From: an uncultured Clostridia bacterium
GTDB lineage: Bacteria; Bacillota; Clostridia; Christensenellales; Borkfalkiaceae
Assembly: GCA_944343275.1 (NCBI GenBank)
Contig: CALVMH010000005.1
Location: 29,589-93,588, forward strand
Reading direction: 5' to 3'
DNA length: 64,000 nucleotides
Numbering within the stretch: position 1 is the stretch's first letter; every line of letters starts with the position of its first letter. A program made the position numbers and the translations under genes. Below are positions 52,805 through 61,252 of this stretch, one piece after another. The notes beneath the pieces are model-generated. The model made no database searches and was not told the DNA's origin. It saw only the letters and a list, made by a program, of their open reading frames with translations.

Positions 52805-52836
52805 AAAAAGATATGGTCATTATACCATATCTTTTT
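52805..52836 (-). promoter_or_regulatory. Palindrome containing the proS -10
   Basis: Perfect 13-bp arms (52805-52817 with 52824-52836) around a 6-nt loop. The minus-strand -10 TATAAT (52824-52819) overlaps the loop and arm edge, and a TTGGAC -35 sits 18 nt upstream. T-rich ends also make it a possible terminator for the preceding ECF gene, whose stop codon (52822-52820) lies inside it. Confidence 0.6.
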
Positions 52837-53587
52837 GCGTTCGTCCAACGTTTGAAGGGGGACTTTTGGCGCCGCGCGAGAAAATTCTTGCAAGAACGGG
52901 ATAGAGCAGCAGGACGCTGACGGCGGCGCACACCGTCTGCGGCAGCATGGCGAGAAATCCCGTATAGAAATAGGCGAGCGCGGCGTCCGCCGTGTAGCTG
53001 TAAAAAAGCGGCGTCAGAACGTCGTCCAGCAGCGTAAAGAGCACCGTAAAGAAGGCGGCAAGCACCGCGAACGGGAGCACTTCCCCGCGCTTTCCGGACA
53101 GGAGCAGCACAACGAACGCGGCGAGCAGCGCGCACATCACGCCGAAGAGCGCCCATGCCATGCCGCGGATGCGTCCGAGCGCAAGCGCCCCGACGGGCAG
53201 CGGAGCGAGCGCCGCAACCAGCGCGCCGCCCGCAAGCAGCACGATAAGAACGGGCGCGGCACGGCTGCCGATGCGGCGCCCCGCCGTTCCGAAAAAGAGC
53301 GCGAACGCGTTGAAATAGACGAGATACAGCACGACGACGTTCGCATAAAACCCGAACAGAAAACAGCGCAGCAGCGAAAACGCCGTCGCCGTCAGCATGC
53401 CCGCCCGCCATCCGAAAAAGACGCAGAAGGACAAAAAAAGCACCGTCACGAGCTCCGCGCCCGGCACGAACGAGAGCACGAACTGCACCACGAGCAGCAG
53501 CGCGCACATGACCGACGAGAGCGCGACGAGCCGCGCAGGACTGCGCAAAACGCGTACCCGCGCTGGGTTATCGGCAGATTTGTTCAT
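52820..53587 (-). CDS. ECF transporter S component (probable cobalamin type)
   Basis: The 255-aa membrane protein has about six to seven helices: LVALSSVMCALLLVVQFVLS, VLFLSFCVFFGWRAGMLTAT, FYANVVVLYLVYFNAFALFF and further ones, the compact layout of ECF substrate-binding components. It starts at 53587 (MNKSADNPARVRV), overlapping the DUF4430 lipoprotein gene by 4 nt, and sits under a cobalamin riboswitch, so a cobalamin or cobinamide S component (CbrT-like) is the natural inference. The energising ECF module is not in this window. Confidence 0.8.
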   Translation of the reverse strand: MNKSADNPARVRVLRSPARLVALSSVMCALLLVVQFVLSFVPGAELVTVLFLSFCVFFGWRAGMLTATAFSLLRCFLFGFYANVVVLYLVYFNAFALFFGTAGRRIGSRAAPVLIVLLAGGALVAALAPLPVGALALGRIRGMAWALFGVMCALLAAFVVLLLSGKRGEVLPFAVLAAFFTVLFTLLDDVLTPLFYSYTADAALAYFYTGFLAMLPQTVCAAVSVLLLYPVLARIFSRGAKSPPSNVGRTQKDMV

Positions 53588-54021
53588 ATTGCAGTATAGA
53601 CGAGCGCATATACGGCGCCCTCTTCGAGCGGCAAAAGCGAAACGCCGAAGCGCGCCGATGCCAAGGTCTCCCCCGCATATTCCCACGTTCCCCACGTCGC
53701 GTCGGAATACGCCTCCAAAGAGGTGTACACCGCCCAGAAGTTCCCCGTATCCGCCTGCGTGCCGTTCACGGAGGTGACGAAAAAGTCCCCCGCCCCGCCG
53801 CTGCCTTCCAGCGTGATGTCGCCCTGCTGCGCAAACACGGCAAGGGCGTCGTAAAGGCTCTTTTTCTCGTCCCCCGCCGTCACCTCGATGACGACGTGCG
53901 TCTCGTCGTTCCTGCGCAGTTCGGCTTGCGCGCCGCCGATGTCCGCCATCGGCGCACAGCCCGCGAACGCTCCCATGCACAGCAGCGCGAGCGTGAGCGC
54001 CGCACCCGTCAGTTTCTTCAT
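53584..54021 (-). CDS. DUF4430 domain lipoprotein
   Basis: The 145-aa lipoprotein starts MKKLTGAALTLALLCMGAFA with lipobox FAGC. The rest is a DUF4430/transcobalamin C-terminal-like domain: HVVIEVTAGDEKKSLYDALA, FFVTSVNGTQADTGNFWAVY, ASARFGVSLLPLEEGAVYAL. DUF4430 domains are often found in cobalamin-related surface proteins. Here it is directly under a cobalamin riboswitch and overlaps an ECF S component gene, supporting a role in surface capture of cobamides. GGGAGGACGGT precedes the ATG. Confidence 0.85.
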   Translation of the reverse strand: MKKLTGAALTLALLCMGAFAGCAPMADIGGAQAELRRNDETHVVIEVTAGDEKKSLYDALAVFAQQGDITLEGSGGAGDFFVTSVNGTQADTGNFWAVYTSLEAYSDATWGTWEYAGETLASARFGVSLLPLEEGAVYALVYTAI

Positions 54022-54130
54022 ACCGTCCTCCCGAAAAAATATGCGCCCCTGAAAAAGGGACGCGCAAAACGGACAGGCAAACGCGCTGTCCGCGGTGCTC
54101 CTCTTTTCCGACCCGAAAAAAGCAGTGTGC

Positions 54131-54328
54131 CCGATGCAGGCAGGTCTCCTGGCTCTCGCCGACGGCGCCCGAAGAGCGGCGCGGACGGCTCCCGGAGCGC
54201 TTTGGAAGGCGCGTCCTTCCCGCCTTCCGGCAGTGAACGCACCGCGCTCCGAACAGTAGCGGGGGCTGCGGAGGAATGACCTCTCTTCCCGTTTTAAGCC
54301 TCTCCCGCAGAAGAGGCACCCGCATCGG
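54131..54328 (-). promoter_or_regulatory. Cobalamin riboswitch
   Basis: On the minus strand, P1 pairs CCGATGC (54328-54322) with GCATCGG (54137-54131). Inside are GGGTGCCTC, AACGGGAA, CCCCCGCTACTG, CACTGCC and the hallmark GCCAGGAGACCTGCC. It lies about 110 nt upstream of the DUF4430 gene and should repress it when cobalamin is plentiful. The rest of 54022-54440 is leader. Confidence 0.93.
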
Positions 54329-54444
54329 ATAAAGTTGTAAGTTGCGGCAGGAACGCCGCGGGGATATCTTCCGCCCCGTACGCAGGACGGGTTCCGCCGA
54401 ACCGGCGTTCTCCGCCGTTGCCCGCGCTCCCGGCGACCTTCAAT

Positions 54445-54473
54445 AGTATATCATAAAAACGCGGCGACTGCAA
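54445..54473 (-). promoter_or_regulatory. Promoter of the cobalamin-riboswitch transcript
   Basis: Minus-strand TTGCAG (54473-54468), a 17-nt spacer and TATACT (54450-54445), about 110 nt before the aptamer. Confidence 0.72.
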
Positions 54474-54512
54474 GATTTTTTCGGAAAAACTCCTCTTTTT
54501 TGCGAAAAAGTC

Positions 54513-54541
54513 TTGAAAAATGCCCGCCGAAGCGGTATAAT
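54513..54541 (+). promoter_or_regulatory. Promoter of the hexose-phosphate mutase gene
   Basis: TTGAAA (54513-54518), a 17-nt spacer and TATAAT (54536-54541), divergent from the riboswitch promoter. Confidence 0.78.
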
Positions 54542-54607
54542 AAGAACATGTGAACTTGCGGCATCCGACCCTTGCGCGCCGCATGAAAATCATTTTCAGG
54601 GGGGAAC

Positions 54608-56110
54608 ATGACGGAACAGGAATTTTTACGGCTCAGGAACGGAACGGATGTGCGCGGAACGGCGCTTGCGGGCGTCGAAGGCGATCCCGTGACGCTCACC
54701 GACGAGGCAGTGCTCGCCATTGCAAAAGCCTTTTTTGTATGGGCGCAGGGCAAAACGGGAAAGGCACGCCCCGTGCTTGCCGTCGGGCGCGATTCGCGCC
54801 TTTCGGGGGAGCACCTCGCGGAGCTCGTCACCAACGGATACACGGCATGCGGAGGCGACGTCATCGCAACGGGGCTCTCGTCCACACCCTCCATGTTCAT
54901 GCTGCTGCAAGAGGACTTCGGCGCGGACGTCTCCGTGATGATCACGGCGAGCCACCTGCCGTGGCAGAAGAACGGGCTGAAATTTTTTGCCAAAGACGGC
55001 GGGCTGGAAGGCAGCGACGTTGCAGAAATCCTGAAACTCGCCGCCGCAGGAACCTTCCCGCAGGGCAGCGGCAGCGTCTCGGACAAGCCGTATATCGCAC
55101 GGTACGCCGCGGGGCTCGTCGAACAGGTGCGCGCCGCGTGCGGGGAGAACACGCCCCTTGCGGGCAAAAAGATCCTTGTGGACGCGGGAAACGGCGCGGG
55201 CGGTTTTTATGTCGACCTGGTGTTGAAGCCCCTCGGCGCGGATACGGAAGGGTCGCAGTTTTTGGAACCCGACGGGCACTTCCCCAATCACATCCCCAAC
55301 CCCGAAAACGAGACGGCGATGCAGTCCGTCTGCGCGGCGGTCAGGCGGCATAAGGCGGACTTCGGCATCATCTTCGATACCGACGTGGACCGCGCGGGCG
55401 CCGTCGCCCCCGACGGCGAAGAGATCAACCGCAACCGCCTGATCGCGCTCATCTCCGCCATCCTGCTCAGAGAAAAGAAGGGCGTCATCGTCACCGACTC
55501 GGTGACGAGCGACGGACTTGCCGCGTTCATCGCGGCGCACGGCGGCGTTCACCGCCGCTTCAAGCGCGGATACAAAAACGTCATCAACGAGGCAAAGCGC
55601 CTCAACGCCGAAGGCAGGTACTCCCCCCTCGCCATCGAGACGAGCGGGCACGCGGCGCTCAAAGAAAATTACTTTCTGGACGACGGCGCATACCTCGTCA
55701 CCCGCCTGCTCATTGCGCTTGCCAAGTGCGCCAAGGAAGGCAAAGACCTCATGTCCCTCATTGCAGATCTCCCGGAGCCGAAGGAAGCCGCCGAAGCGCG
55801 CCTCTCCTTTGTCCCGGGGTGCGACTTCAAGGTGCTGGGCGCGGGCGTCATTGCCGACTTCACGGCATACGCGAACGGCACGCCGCACCTTTCGCTTGCG
55901 CCCGACAACTGCGAGGGCGTGCGCGTCAACTTCGACAAGGAGGCGGGCGACGGCTGGGCGCTGCTGCGTATGAGCCTGCATGAGCCCATCCTGCCCGTCA
56001 ACGTGGAGAGCAACGAACAGGGCGGCAACCAGCGCATCATGCGCGCCCTTTACAAGTTCCTCTCCGCCTACCCCTTCTTAAACCTCGAAACTCTCAAAAA
56101 ACAAATTTAA
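54608..56110 (+). CDS. Phosphomannomutase/phosphoglucomutase family protein
   Basis: The 500-aa alpha-D-phosphohexomutase moves phosphate between C1 and C6 of hexoses. It has the catalytic phosphoserine in MITASHLPWQKNGLKFF (S115), Mg-binding IIFDTDVDRAGAV, sugar-binding IETSGHAALKENYFLDDGAY and the C-terminal phosphate loop VNVESNEQGGNQRIM. GlcN or Glc versus Man preference cannot be set from the sequence. GGGGGGAAC precedes ATG 54608. The transketolase gene follows 18 nt later, so they are likely cotranscribed. Confidence 0.9.
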   Translation: MTEQEFLRLRNGTDVRGTALAGVEGDPVTLTDEAVLAIAKAFFVWAQGKTGKARPVLAVGRDSRLSGEHLAELVTNGYTACGGDVIATGLSSTPSMFMLLQEDFGADVSVMITASHLPWQKNGLKFFAKDGGLEGSDVAEILKLAAAGTFPQGSGSVSDKPYIARYAAGLVEQVRAACGENTPLAGKKILVDAGNGAGGFYVDLVLKPLGADTEGSQFLEPDGHFPNHIPNPENETAMQSVCAAVRRHKADFGIIFDTDVDRAGAVAPDGEEINRNRLIALISAILLREKKGVIVTDSVTSDGLAAFIAAHGGVHRRFKRGYKNVINEAKRLNAEGRYSPLAIETSGHAALKENYFLDDGAYLVTRLLIALAKCAKEGKDLMSLIADLPEPKEAAEARLSFVPGCDFKVLGAGVIADFTAYANGTPHLSLAPDNCEGVRVNFDKEAGDGWALLRMSLHEPILPVNVESNEQGGNQRIMRALYKFLSAYPFLNLETLKKQI

Positions 56111-56128
56111 TGTAAGGAGAATGAAGTT

Positions 56129-58135
56129 ATGAAAGAAGTCAAACAGACCACCATCAACGCCATCCGCATCCTCTCGGCGGAGGCCGTGCAGAAAGCCAAT
56201 TCCGGTCACCCCGGACTGCCCATCGGCTCCGCCCCTATCGCCTATACGCTGTGGCAGAACTTTCTGAAATTCAACAACAAGGACCCCAAGTGGGACGACA
56301 GAGACCGTTTTGTCCTCTCGGCGGGACACGGCTCCATGCTCGATTACTCCCTGTTCTATCTCTACGGGCTCGGGCTCAAAAAGGAAGACCTCATGAACTT
56401 CCGCCAGCTCGGCTCCAAGACGCCCGGTCACCCCGAATACGGGCACACCGTGGGCGTCGAAACGACGACGGGTCCCCTCGGTCAGGGCATTGCCAATGCC
56501 GTGGGCATGGCGGTCGCCGAAGCGCACCTTGCCGCCGTGTTCAACCGCGAAGGCTTCCCCGTGGTCGATCACTACACCTATGCGTTGTGCGGCGACGGGT
56601 GCCTCGAAGAGGGCATCTCCTACGAGGCATGTTCGTTCGCGGGCGCGCACGAACTCGGCAAGCTCATCCTCTTCTATGACGACAACGACATCACCATCGA
56701 AGGCGATACCGACATCACCTTCAAGGAGGACGTTGCCGCCCGCTTCAAGGCGCAGAATTGGCAGGTTCTCAAAGTCGATCTTGTGGAAAACCCCGACAAC
56801 GTTGCCATGCTCTCGAATGCCGTCAAAAAGGCGCAGAAGGAGACGAAGAAGCCCACCATCATCATCTGCAAGACGAAGATCGGCTACGGGACCCCCCTCG
56901 AAGGCAGCCACAAGTGCCACGGCGCGCCCCTCGGTACGGAGAACCTGCAAAAGACCAAGGAGCATTTCGGCTGGACGGCAGCGCCCTTCGAAGTGCCCGC
57001 GGAGGTGCTTGCTCACACCGCCAAGGCGGGCAGGCGGGGCGCCAAACGCGAGCGCGAATGGAAGGCGATGTTCGCGGAGTACGAAAAGAAATATCCGGAA
57101 CTTGCCGCCGCCTACAAGGCTGCGATGAAGGGCGAGCTGCCCGATCTCACCAAGATCGACGACCTCATGAAGTTTGAAAAGCCCATGGCGACACGGCAGA
57201 CCTCCGCCACGGTGCTCAACAAACTTGCGGCACTCGTTCCCGACCTGATGGGCGGCTCGGCGGACCTTGCGCCCTCCAACCTGTCCGACATGAAGGACAC
57301 GGAAACCGTGAAATACGGCGACTTCACCGCCAAAGACAAGAGCGGGCGCAACATGCACTTCGGCATCCGCGAACACGCGATGGCTGCGATCGCCAACGGC
57401 ATGCAGCTCCACGGCGGGCTGCGGGCGTACTGCGCGACCTTCTTCATCTTCTCCGATTACTGCAAGCACGCGATGCGGCTTTCGGCGCTCATGAACATCC
57501 CCGTCACCTATATCCTGACGCACGACTCCATCGGCGTCGGCGAGGACGGCCCCACGCATGAGCCCGTCGAACAGCTCATCGCCCTGCGCTCCATCCCCAA
57601 CATGAAGGTGTTCCGCCCCGCCGACGGCAAGGAAACGGCTGCCGCATGGATCTCCGCCCTCACGGGCACGGCGCCCACGGCGCTCGTTCTGACGCGGCAG
57701 AACCTGCCGCAGTACGCGGGCAGCGGGCTTACCGCCCTCAAAGGCGGCTATGTCCTCGAAGACTGCGACGGCACACCGGACGTCCTGCTCATTGCGAGCG
57801 GCTCGGAAGTCGAGCAGTGCGTGGGCGCCAAGGCGAAGCTCGCCGAAGAAGGGATCAAGGCGCGCGTTGTGTCCATGCCCTGCTTCGAGGAGTACGAAAA
57901 GCAGAGCGCGGAATACAAGGAGAGCGTCATGCCCGCCGCCGTCAGGGCGCGCGTGTGCGTGGAAGCAGGCTCGCCGTACAGCTGGTACAAGTATGCGGGA
58001 GAGTGCGGCGAGATCATCGGCATGTCGACCTTCGGCGCGAGCGGTCCCGCGGCGCAGCTCTTCAAGCTGTTCGGCTTTACCATCGAGAACGTCGTCGAAA
58101 AGGCAAAGGCGTCCATCGCCAAAGCCGCAAAGTGA
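56129..58135 (+). CDS. tkt: Transketolase
   Basis: The 668-aa thiamine-diphosphate enzyme transfers two-carbon units in the pentose phosphate pathway. Motifs: VQKANSGHPGLPIGSAPIAY, FVLSAGHGSMLDYSLFYLYG, GPLGQGIANAVGMAVAE, the cofactor motif CGDGCLEEGISYEACSFAG, and in the pyrimidine domain HFGIREHAMAAIANGM and THDSIGVGEDGPTHEPVEQL. AAGGAG precedes the ATG. Its cofactor is the product imported by the ThiT in this window. Confidence 0.97.
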   Translation: MKEVKQTTINAIRILSAEAVQKANSGHPGLPIGSAPIAYTLWQNFLKFNNKDPKWDDRDRFVLSAGHGSMLDYSLFYLYGLGLKKEDLMNFRQLGSKTPGHPEYGHTVGVETTTGPLGQGIANAVGMAVAEAHLAAVFNREGFPVVDHYTYALCGDGCLEEGISYEACSFAGAHELGKLILFYDDNDITIEGDTDITFKEDVAARFKAQNWQVLKVDLVENPDNVAMLSNAVKKAQKETKKPTIIICKTKIGYGTPLEGSHKCHGAPLGTENLQKTKEHFGWTAAPFEVPAEVLAHTAKAGRRGAKREREWKAMFAEYEKKYPELAAAYKAAMKGELPDLTKIDDLMKFEKPMATRQTSATVLNKLAALVPDLMGGSADLAPSNLSDMKDTETVKYGDFTAKDKSGRNMHFGIREHAMAAIANGMQLHGGLRAYCATFFIFSDYCKHAMRLSALMNIPVTYILTHDSIGVGEDGPTHEPVEQLIALRSIPNMKVFRPADGKETAAAWISALTGTAPTALVLTRQNLPQYAGSGLTALKGGYVLEDCDGTPDVLLIASGSEVEQCVGAKAKLAEEGIKARVVSMPCFEEYEKQSAEYKESVMPAAVRARVCVEAGSPYSWYKYAGECGEIIGMSTFGASGPAAQLFKLFGFTIENVVEKAKASIAKAAK

Positions 58136-58157
58136 CGGCATACAAAACAACATCCAC

Positions 58158-58184
58158 GGGCGCGGCGTCTGCCGCGCCCTTCTT
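58158..58184 (+). terminator. Hairpin between tkt and the nitroreductase gene
   Basis: 9-bp GC stem (58158-58166 with 58171-58179) followed by TTCTT. It is a weak terminator or attenuator, so the downstream gene may get partial read-through. Confidence 0.5.
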
Positions 58185-58197
58185 AAAGGAGGAAACA

Positions 58198-58737
58198 ATG
58201 CAACTTTCCGATCTGCGTGCGCTCTTTCTGCACCGCCAGAGCTGCCGCGCCTTTGACGGGCGCGGCGTGGAGGACGACATCCTCAAAGAAGTATGCTCCG
58301 CCGCGCTGCTCGCCCCTTCCGCCTGCAACGCACAGCCCTGGCATCTCATTGCCGTGCGCGGCGATAAGATGCGGGAAGTAGTGCCCTGCCTGCAAGGGAT
58401 GGGCATGAACAAGTTCGCTTCCAAAGCGGGCGCGCTCGTCGCCGTCTGTGAGGGCGCGAGCAACCTGACGGCGCGCCTCGGCGGAAAATTAAAGGGGACC
58501 GACTTCACGGCGAACGACCTCGGCATCCTCACCGCGCACCTTGTGCTTGCCGCCGAAGGCGCGGGGCTTGCAAGCTGCATCCTCGGCTGGCGGGACGAGG
58601 ACAAACTGCGCGCCGCGCTCGGCATCCGCCAAAAGGTACGCATCCCCGTGGTCGTCGCGCTCGGCTATGCCGAGGCGGACGACCCCATCCGCCCCAAAAA
58701 GCGCAAGCCTGTCGAGGAAACCTTCACCATTTTGTAA
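58198..58737 (+). CDS. Nitroreductase family protein
   Basis: The 179-aa protein has LFLHRQSCRAFDGRGVEDDI (FMN-binding R-x-x-C-R-x-F/Y motif), AALLAPSACNAQPWHLIAV, AAEGAGLASCILGW and the C-terminal VVVALGYAEADDPIRPKKRK. These identify a dimeric FMN oxidoreductase of the nitroreductase superfamily. AAAGGAGG precedes ATG 58198; the longer frame upstream is a shadow of tkt. It is probably read with tkt through a weak hairpin. It is distinct from the Cys-rich nitroreductase at 6.3 kb. Confidence 0.9.
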   Translation: MQLSDLRALFLHRQSCRAFDGRGVEDDILKEVCSAALLAPSACNAQPWHLIAVRGDKMREVVPCLQGMGMNKFASKAGALVAVCEGASNLTARLGGKLKGTDFTANDLGILTAHLVLAAEGAGLASCILGWRDEDKLRAALGIRQKVRIPVVVALGYAEADDPIRPKKRKPVEETFTIL

Positions 58738-58740
58738 GCC

Positions 58741-58769
58741 TTGACTTTTTCCCGCCGCTGTGCTATCAT
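58741..58769 (+). promoter_or_regulatory. Promoter of the DUF697 gene
   Basis: TTGACT (58741-58746), a 17-nt spacer and TATCAT (58764-58769), directly after the nitroreductase stop. Confidence 0.72.
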
Positions 58770-58800
58770 ATCGGTAACGATTTTTCACAAAGGATGTGTT

Positions 58801-59856
58801 ATGAAAGCAAGACCCCTTCCGCCTTCCGCACAGGAGAGCGCGCCCGTCCCCGACGGGCAGACAAACGCGGACGAGAACAAGATGTCCATCTATGAATACG
58901 AGGAGAAGTACGTCCGCCGGCAGAACGTGCGCGGCGTCCGCCTGCTCATCGGGCTGTGCGCGGGCGTCATGGGCGTGTTCATCGGATGGTGCCTCTTCTC
59001 CTTCGTCATGCAGCTGTACGAACTGCATCCCTACGCGGGCTATGCGGGCGCGGCGGTCGCCGTCGTGCTCTTTGCCGCAGTGTTCCTTGTCCCCCTCGTC
59101 AAGATCCTGCGCTCCGACTACTTCATCACAAACGTCGGGGACGTCCACGCGGGCAAAGCGAAACGCCACAACAAAAAAGTGCGCCGCAGCATCGCCGCGA
59201 AGATGACCGACCTGCATGCGAGCGTGGGCGGCGCCGGCTGGTACGACAGCGCTTCCGTCGCCACCCTCAGAACGGCGCTCAAAGCAAACGACGACGAAAG
59301 CATCAAACAGACGCTCACCGCGCTCTACCGCGGCAGCGTGAAAAAGACGGCAAAGGACATCATCTTCAAATGCTCTTTGAAGTCGGCGGCATACTCCACG
59401 GTCTCGCAGAGTTCGCGCACGGACGCACTGCTCGTCACCGTGGTCAACCTGCAAATGATCAAGGACATCGTCTTTTTGTACGGCTTCCGCCCCTCCGATG
59501 CGAGACTTCTGAAAATTTTCGGCGCGGTGATCCGCAACTCGCTCGTCGCCTTCGGGCTGGGCTCGCTGCAAATCGGCAACGCCGTCATCAAAACGATGGG
59601 CGACGCCGCGAACAGCATCCCCTTTTTGGGGGCAGCCATCTCCGCCCTGGTGGACAGTTCCATTCAGGGGCTCACCAACGGAACGCTGACGGCGGTCATC
59701 GGCTATCAGACCATCCGCTATCTCAATAAGGAATACCGCCTGCAAAATATCCTCGACGGCGTGGAGATCGCCGAAACCAAGGAAGAACTCGAAGAAGCGT
59801 GCGCCGAGATCAAATCGGAATTGAAGCGGCGCCCCATGCGTCCGCAGAGCGCATGA
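58801..59856 (+). CDS. DUF697/YcjF-like membrane protein
   Basis: This 351-aa protein has two membrane helices (about 46-70 and 82-102: LLIGLCAGVMGVFIGWCLFS, GAAVAVVLFAAVFLVPLV), a basic stretch and a C-terminal DUF697-like region: VVNLQMIKDIVFLYGFRPSD, ARLLKIFGAVIRNSLVAFGL, PFLGAAISALVDSSIQGLTN and TLTAVIGYQTIRYLNKEYRL. DUF697 often accompanies small GTPases; none is adjacent here. The function is unknown. AAAGGATG precedes the ATG, and a strong terminator follows. Confidence 0.82.
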   Translation: MKARPLPPSAQESAPVPDGQTNADENKMSIYEYEEKYVRRQNVRGVRLLIGLCAGVMGVFIGWCLFSFVMQLYELHPYAGYAGAAVAVVLFAAVFLVPLVKILRSDYFITNVGDVHAGKAKRHNKKVRRSIAAKMTDLHASVGGAGWYDSASVATLRTALKANDDESIKQTLTALYRGSVKKTAKDIIFKCSLKSAAYSTVSQSSRTDALLVTVVNLQMIKDIVFLYGFRPSDARLLKIFGAVIRNSLVAFGLGSLQIGNAVIKTMGDAANSIPFLGAAISALVDSSIQGLTNGTLTAVIGYQTIRYLNKEYRLQNILDGVEIAETKEELEEACAEIKSELKRRPMRPQSA

Positions 59857-59863
59857 CGTAAGA

Positions 59864-59898
59864 AAAAACCACGTGCACGGCAGCGGCACGTGGTTTTT
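59864..59898 (+). terminator. Terminator of the DUF697 gene
   Basis: 13-bp stem (59864-59876 with 59886-59898), 9-nt loop, ending in a T run. The stretch to 59990 contains no gene, only CGAAGCCCGCACCTTGTCAT-type repeat-like sequence. Confidence 0.88.
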
Positions 59899-59990
59899 CA
59901 TGTCCGGGCATGGCGAAGCCCGCACCTTGTCATCCGAACGCATGGGAAGAGCCCACGGGGAGCGCCCCGAGCGCGGCTGCGGTGCTTCGC

Positions 59991-60953
59991 TTATGACGAA
60001 ATTTCCGTATCGGCGGCAGGCTCCTTTTCCGTAAAATCCGCAGGCAGCTCCATGTCTGCCACGCCGAAAGCAATCTGCACCGTATAATTGAGATAGGGAT
60101 TCTCCGTCCTGTACGCCAACGTTTTCAATTTCCCGTTTTCAAATCGGACAGATACGTCCTTCAACCTCTCTGTTGTGTTATCCGTCAGCCGCACTTCGAC
60201 GCTGTCTGCATGGTACTCGCCGTCGGCAAACGTAAACAAATCGTATTCGTCCTTCAATCCGTTCCAGACCCTTCGCAAACTTGCGTCGGATGTGCTTACG
60301 GTCACGTTATATTCGCTTTCGGTGATCTGTTTCCGTTCCCAGATCTGATTGTCCGGCGACGTGTAAGAATAAAAACGATCCCCTTCTTTGGTGAAAATGT
60401 TGGTGATAAACGATTCGCCTTCGGGGGGATTGTCAAAGCCGACAAGCCCCATATAAAACATATTTCTGTGAAAGTCGATTTTTTGTACCAGATCATACCC
60501 TTCTTGCGTTGCCATCGCCGTATAAACGTTGATTTGTGCTGTCAGCGCCGCTCTCCACCCCTCTTCCGTTACGGTATCGATGACGGGCGCACGGACGGTG
60601 ACGGCGCAGGCAGCCGTTTTGTCTCCCGCCTTTGCCGTAATGGTGGCGGAACCCGCCGCCAACGCCGTCACTTTGCCGTCTTCCACCGTTGCAACGGCAG
60701 GATCGCTTGACGACCATGTCACCGCTTGCACTGTCGCATTGTCGGGTGCAACCGTTGCCGTGAGTGCCTCTTCGTCGCCGACATCCAACGTCAGTTCGGT
60801 CTTGTCGAGCGTTACGCTCTCCACCGCCACCGTCTGCGTGCCGCCGTCGCCGTTTCCGGCGGTGGTGTCCCGATCGTCGCAAGCGGCAAGCCCGAACGCG
60901 CAGATCATGGCGCATACCGGCACCAACATCTTCAATAGCCCTTTTTTCATCAT
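59991..60953 (-). CDS. Lipoprotein with a Big_2 (Ig-like) domain
   Basis: The 320-aa lipoprotein starts MMKKGLLKMLVPVCAMICAF with lipobox GLAAC. Residues about 43-118 form a bacterial Ig-like group 2 domain: VESVTLDKTELTLDVGDEEA, ALTATVAPDNATVQAVTWSS, ATVEDGKVTALAAGSATITA. The C-terminal about 200 residues (GWRAALTAQINVYTAMATQE onward) form a second unrecognised domain that resembles LppX/LolA-like lipoproteins in layout. It is displayed on the outer face of the membrane. AAGGAGG precedes the ATG. A -10 TATACT lies at 60985-60980. Confidence 0.87.
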   Translation of the reverse strand: MMKKGLLKMLVPVCAMICAFGLAACDDRDTTAGNGDGGTQTVAVESVTLDKTELTLDVGDEEALTATVAPDNATVQAVTWSSSDPAVATVEDGKVTALAAGSATITAKAGDKTAACAVTVRAPVIDTVTEEGWRAALTAQINVYTAMATQEGYDLVQKIDFHRNMFYMGLVGFDNPPEGESFITNIFTKEGDRFYSYTSPDNQIWERKQITESEYNVTVSTSDASLRRVWNGLKDEYDLFTFADGEYHADSVEVRLTDNTTERLKDVSVRFENGKLKTLAYRTENPYLNYTVQIAFGVADMELPADFTEKEPAADTEISS

Positions 60954-61005
60954 CGATCCTCCTTACGGCTTGCAGTTTAAGTATACGTTTCCTGTTGTCG
61001 TATGC

Positions 61006-61035
61006 TTGACCCGTTTCCCACGTTTATGCTATAAT
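61006..61035 (+). promoter_or_regulatory. Orphan promoter upstream of a candidate small RNA
   Basis: TTGACC (61006-61011), an 18-nt spacer and TATAAT (61030-61035). No open reading frame with a ribosome-binding site follows. Confidence 0.6.
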
Positions 61036-61041
61036 AAATCA

Positions 61042-61119
61042 AGCAAATTCATGGAATTTGCGCCCACTCTGTCATTTTTCGGCATTGCAGGAAACGTATA
61101 CGTTTCCTGCAATTTTTTT
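61042..61119 (+). ncRNA. Candidate small RNA (~78 nt)
   Basis: The span runs from the expected start of the orphan promoter to the T run of an intrinsic terminator with 13-bp arms (61084-61096 with 61101-61113). The stem and its 4-nt centre form a perfect 30-bp palindrome. The 14-nt GTATACGTTTCCTG in its 3' arm also occurs at 60981-60994, near the start of the divergent lipoprotein gene. No protein is evident. The alternative is an operator palindrome plus a spurious promoter. Confidence 0.4.
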
Positions 61120-61189
61120 CGTGTGGAATGGTCTCGGGCGGTTTTTTCTTGCGCCATCCTCATGAAAAGCCATGGAAAAAACAGGCATC

Positions 61190-61225
61190 AAAAAAAACCG
61201 CATTTTCTCCGAAAAGAAAATGCGG
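61190..61225 (-). terminator. Terminator of the HAD gene
   Basis: 11-bp stem (61198-61208 with 61215-61225) followed on the minus strand by eight T. Confidence 0.87.
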
Positions 61226-61252
61226 CAAGATGCCGAAAATCCATCTCAACGC

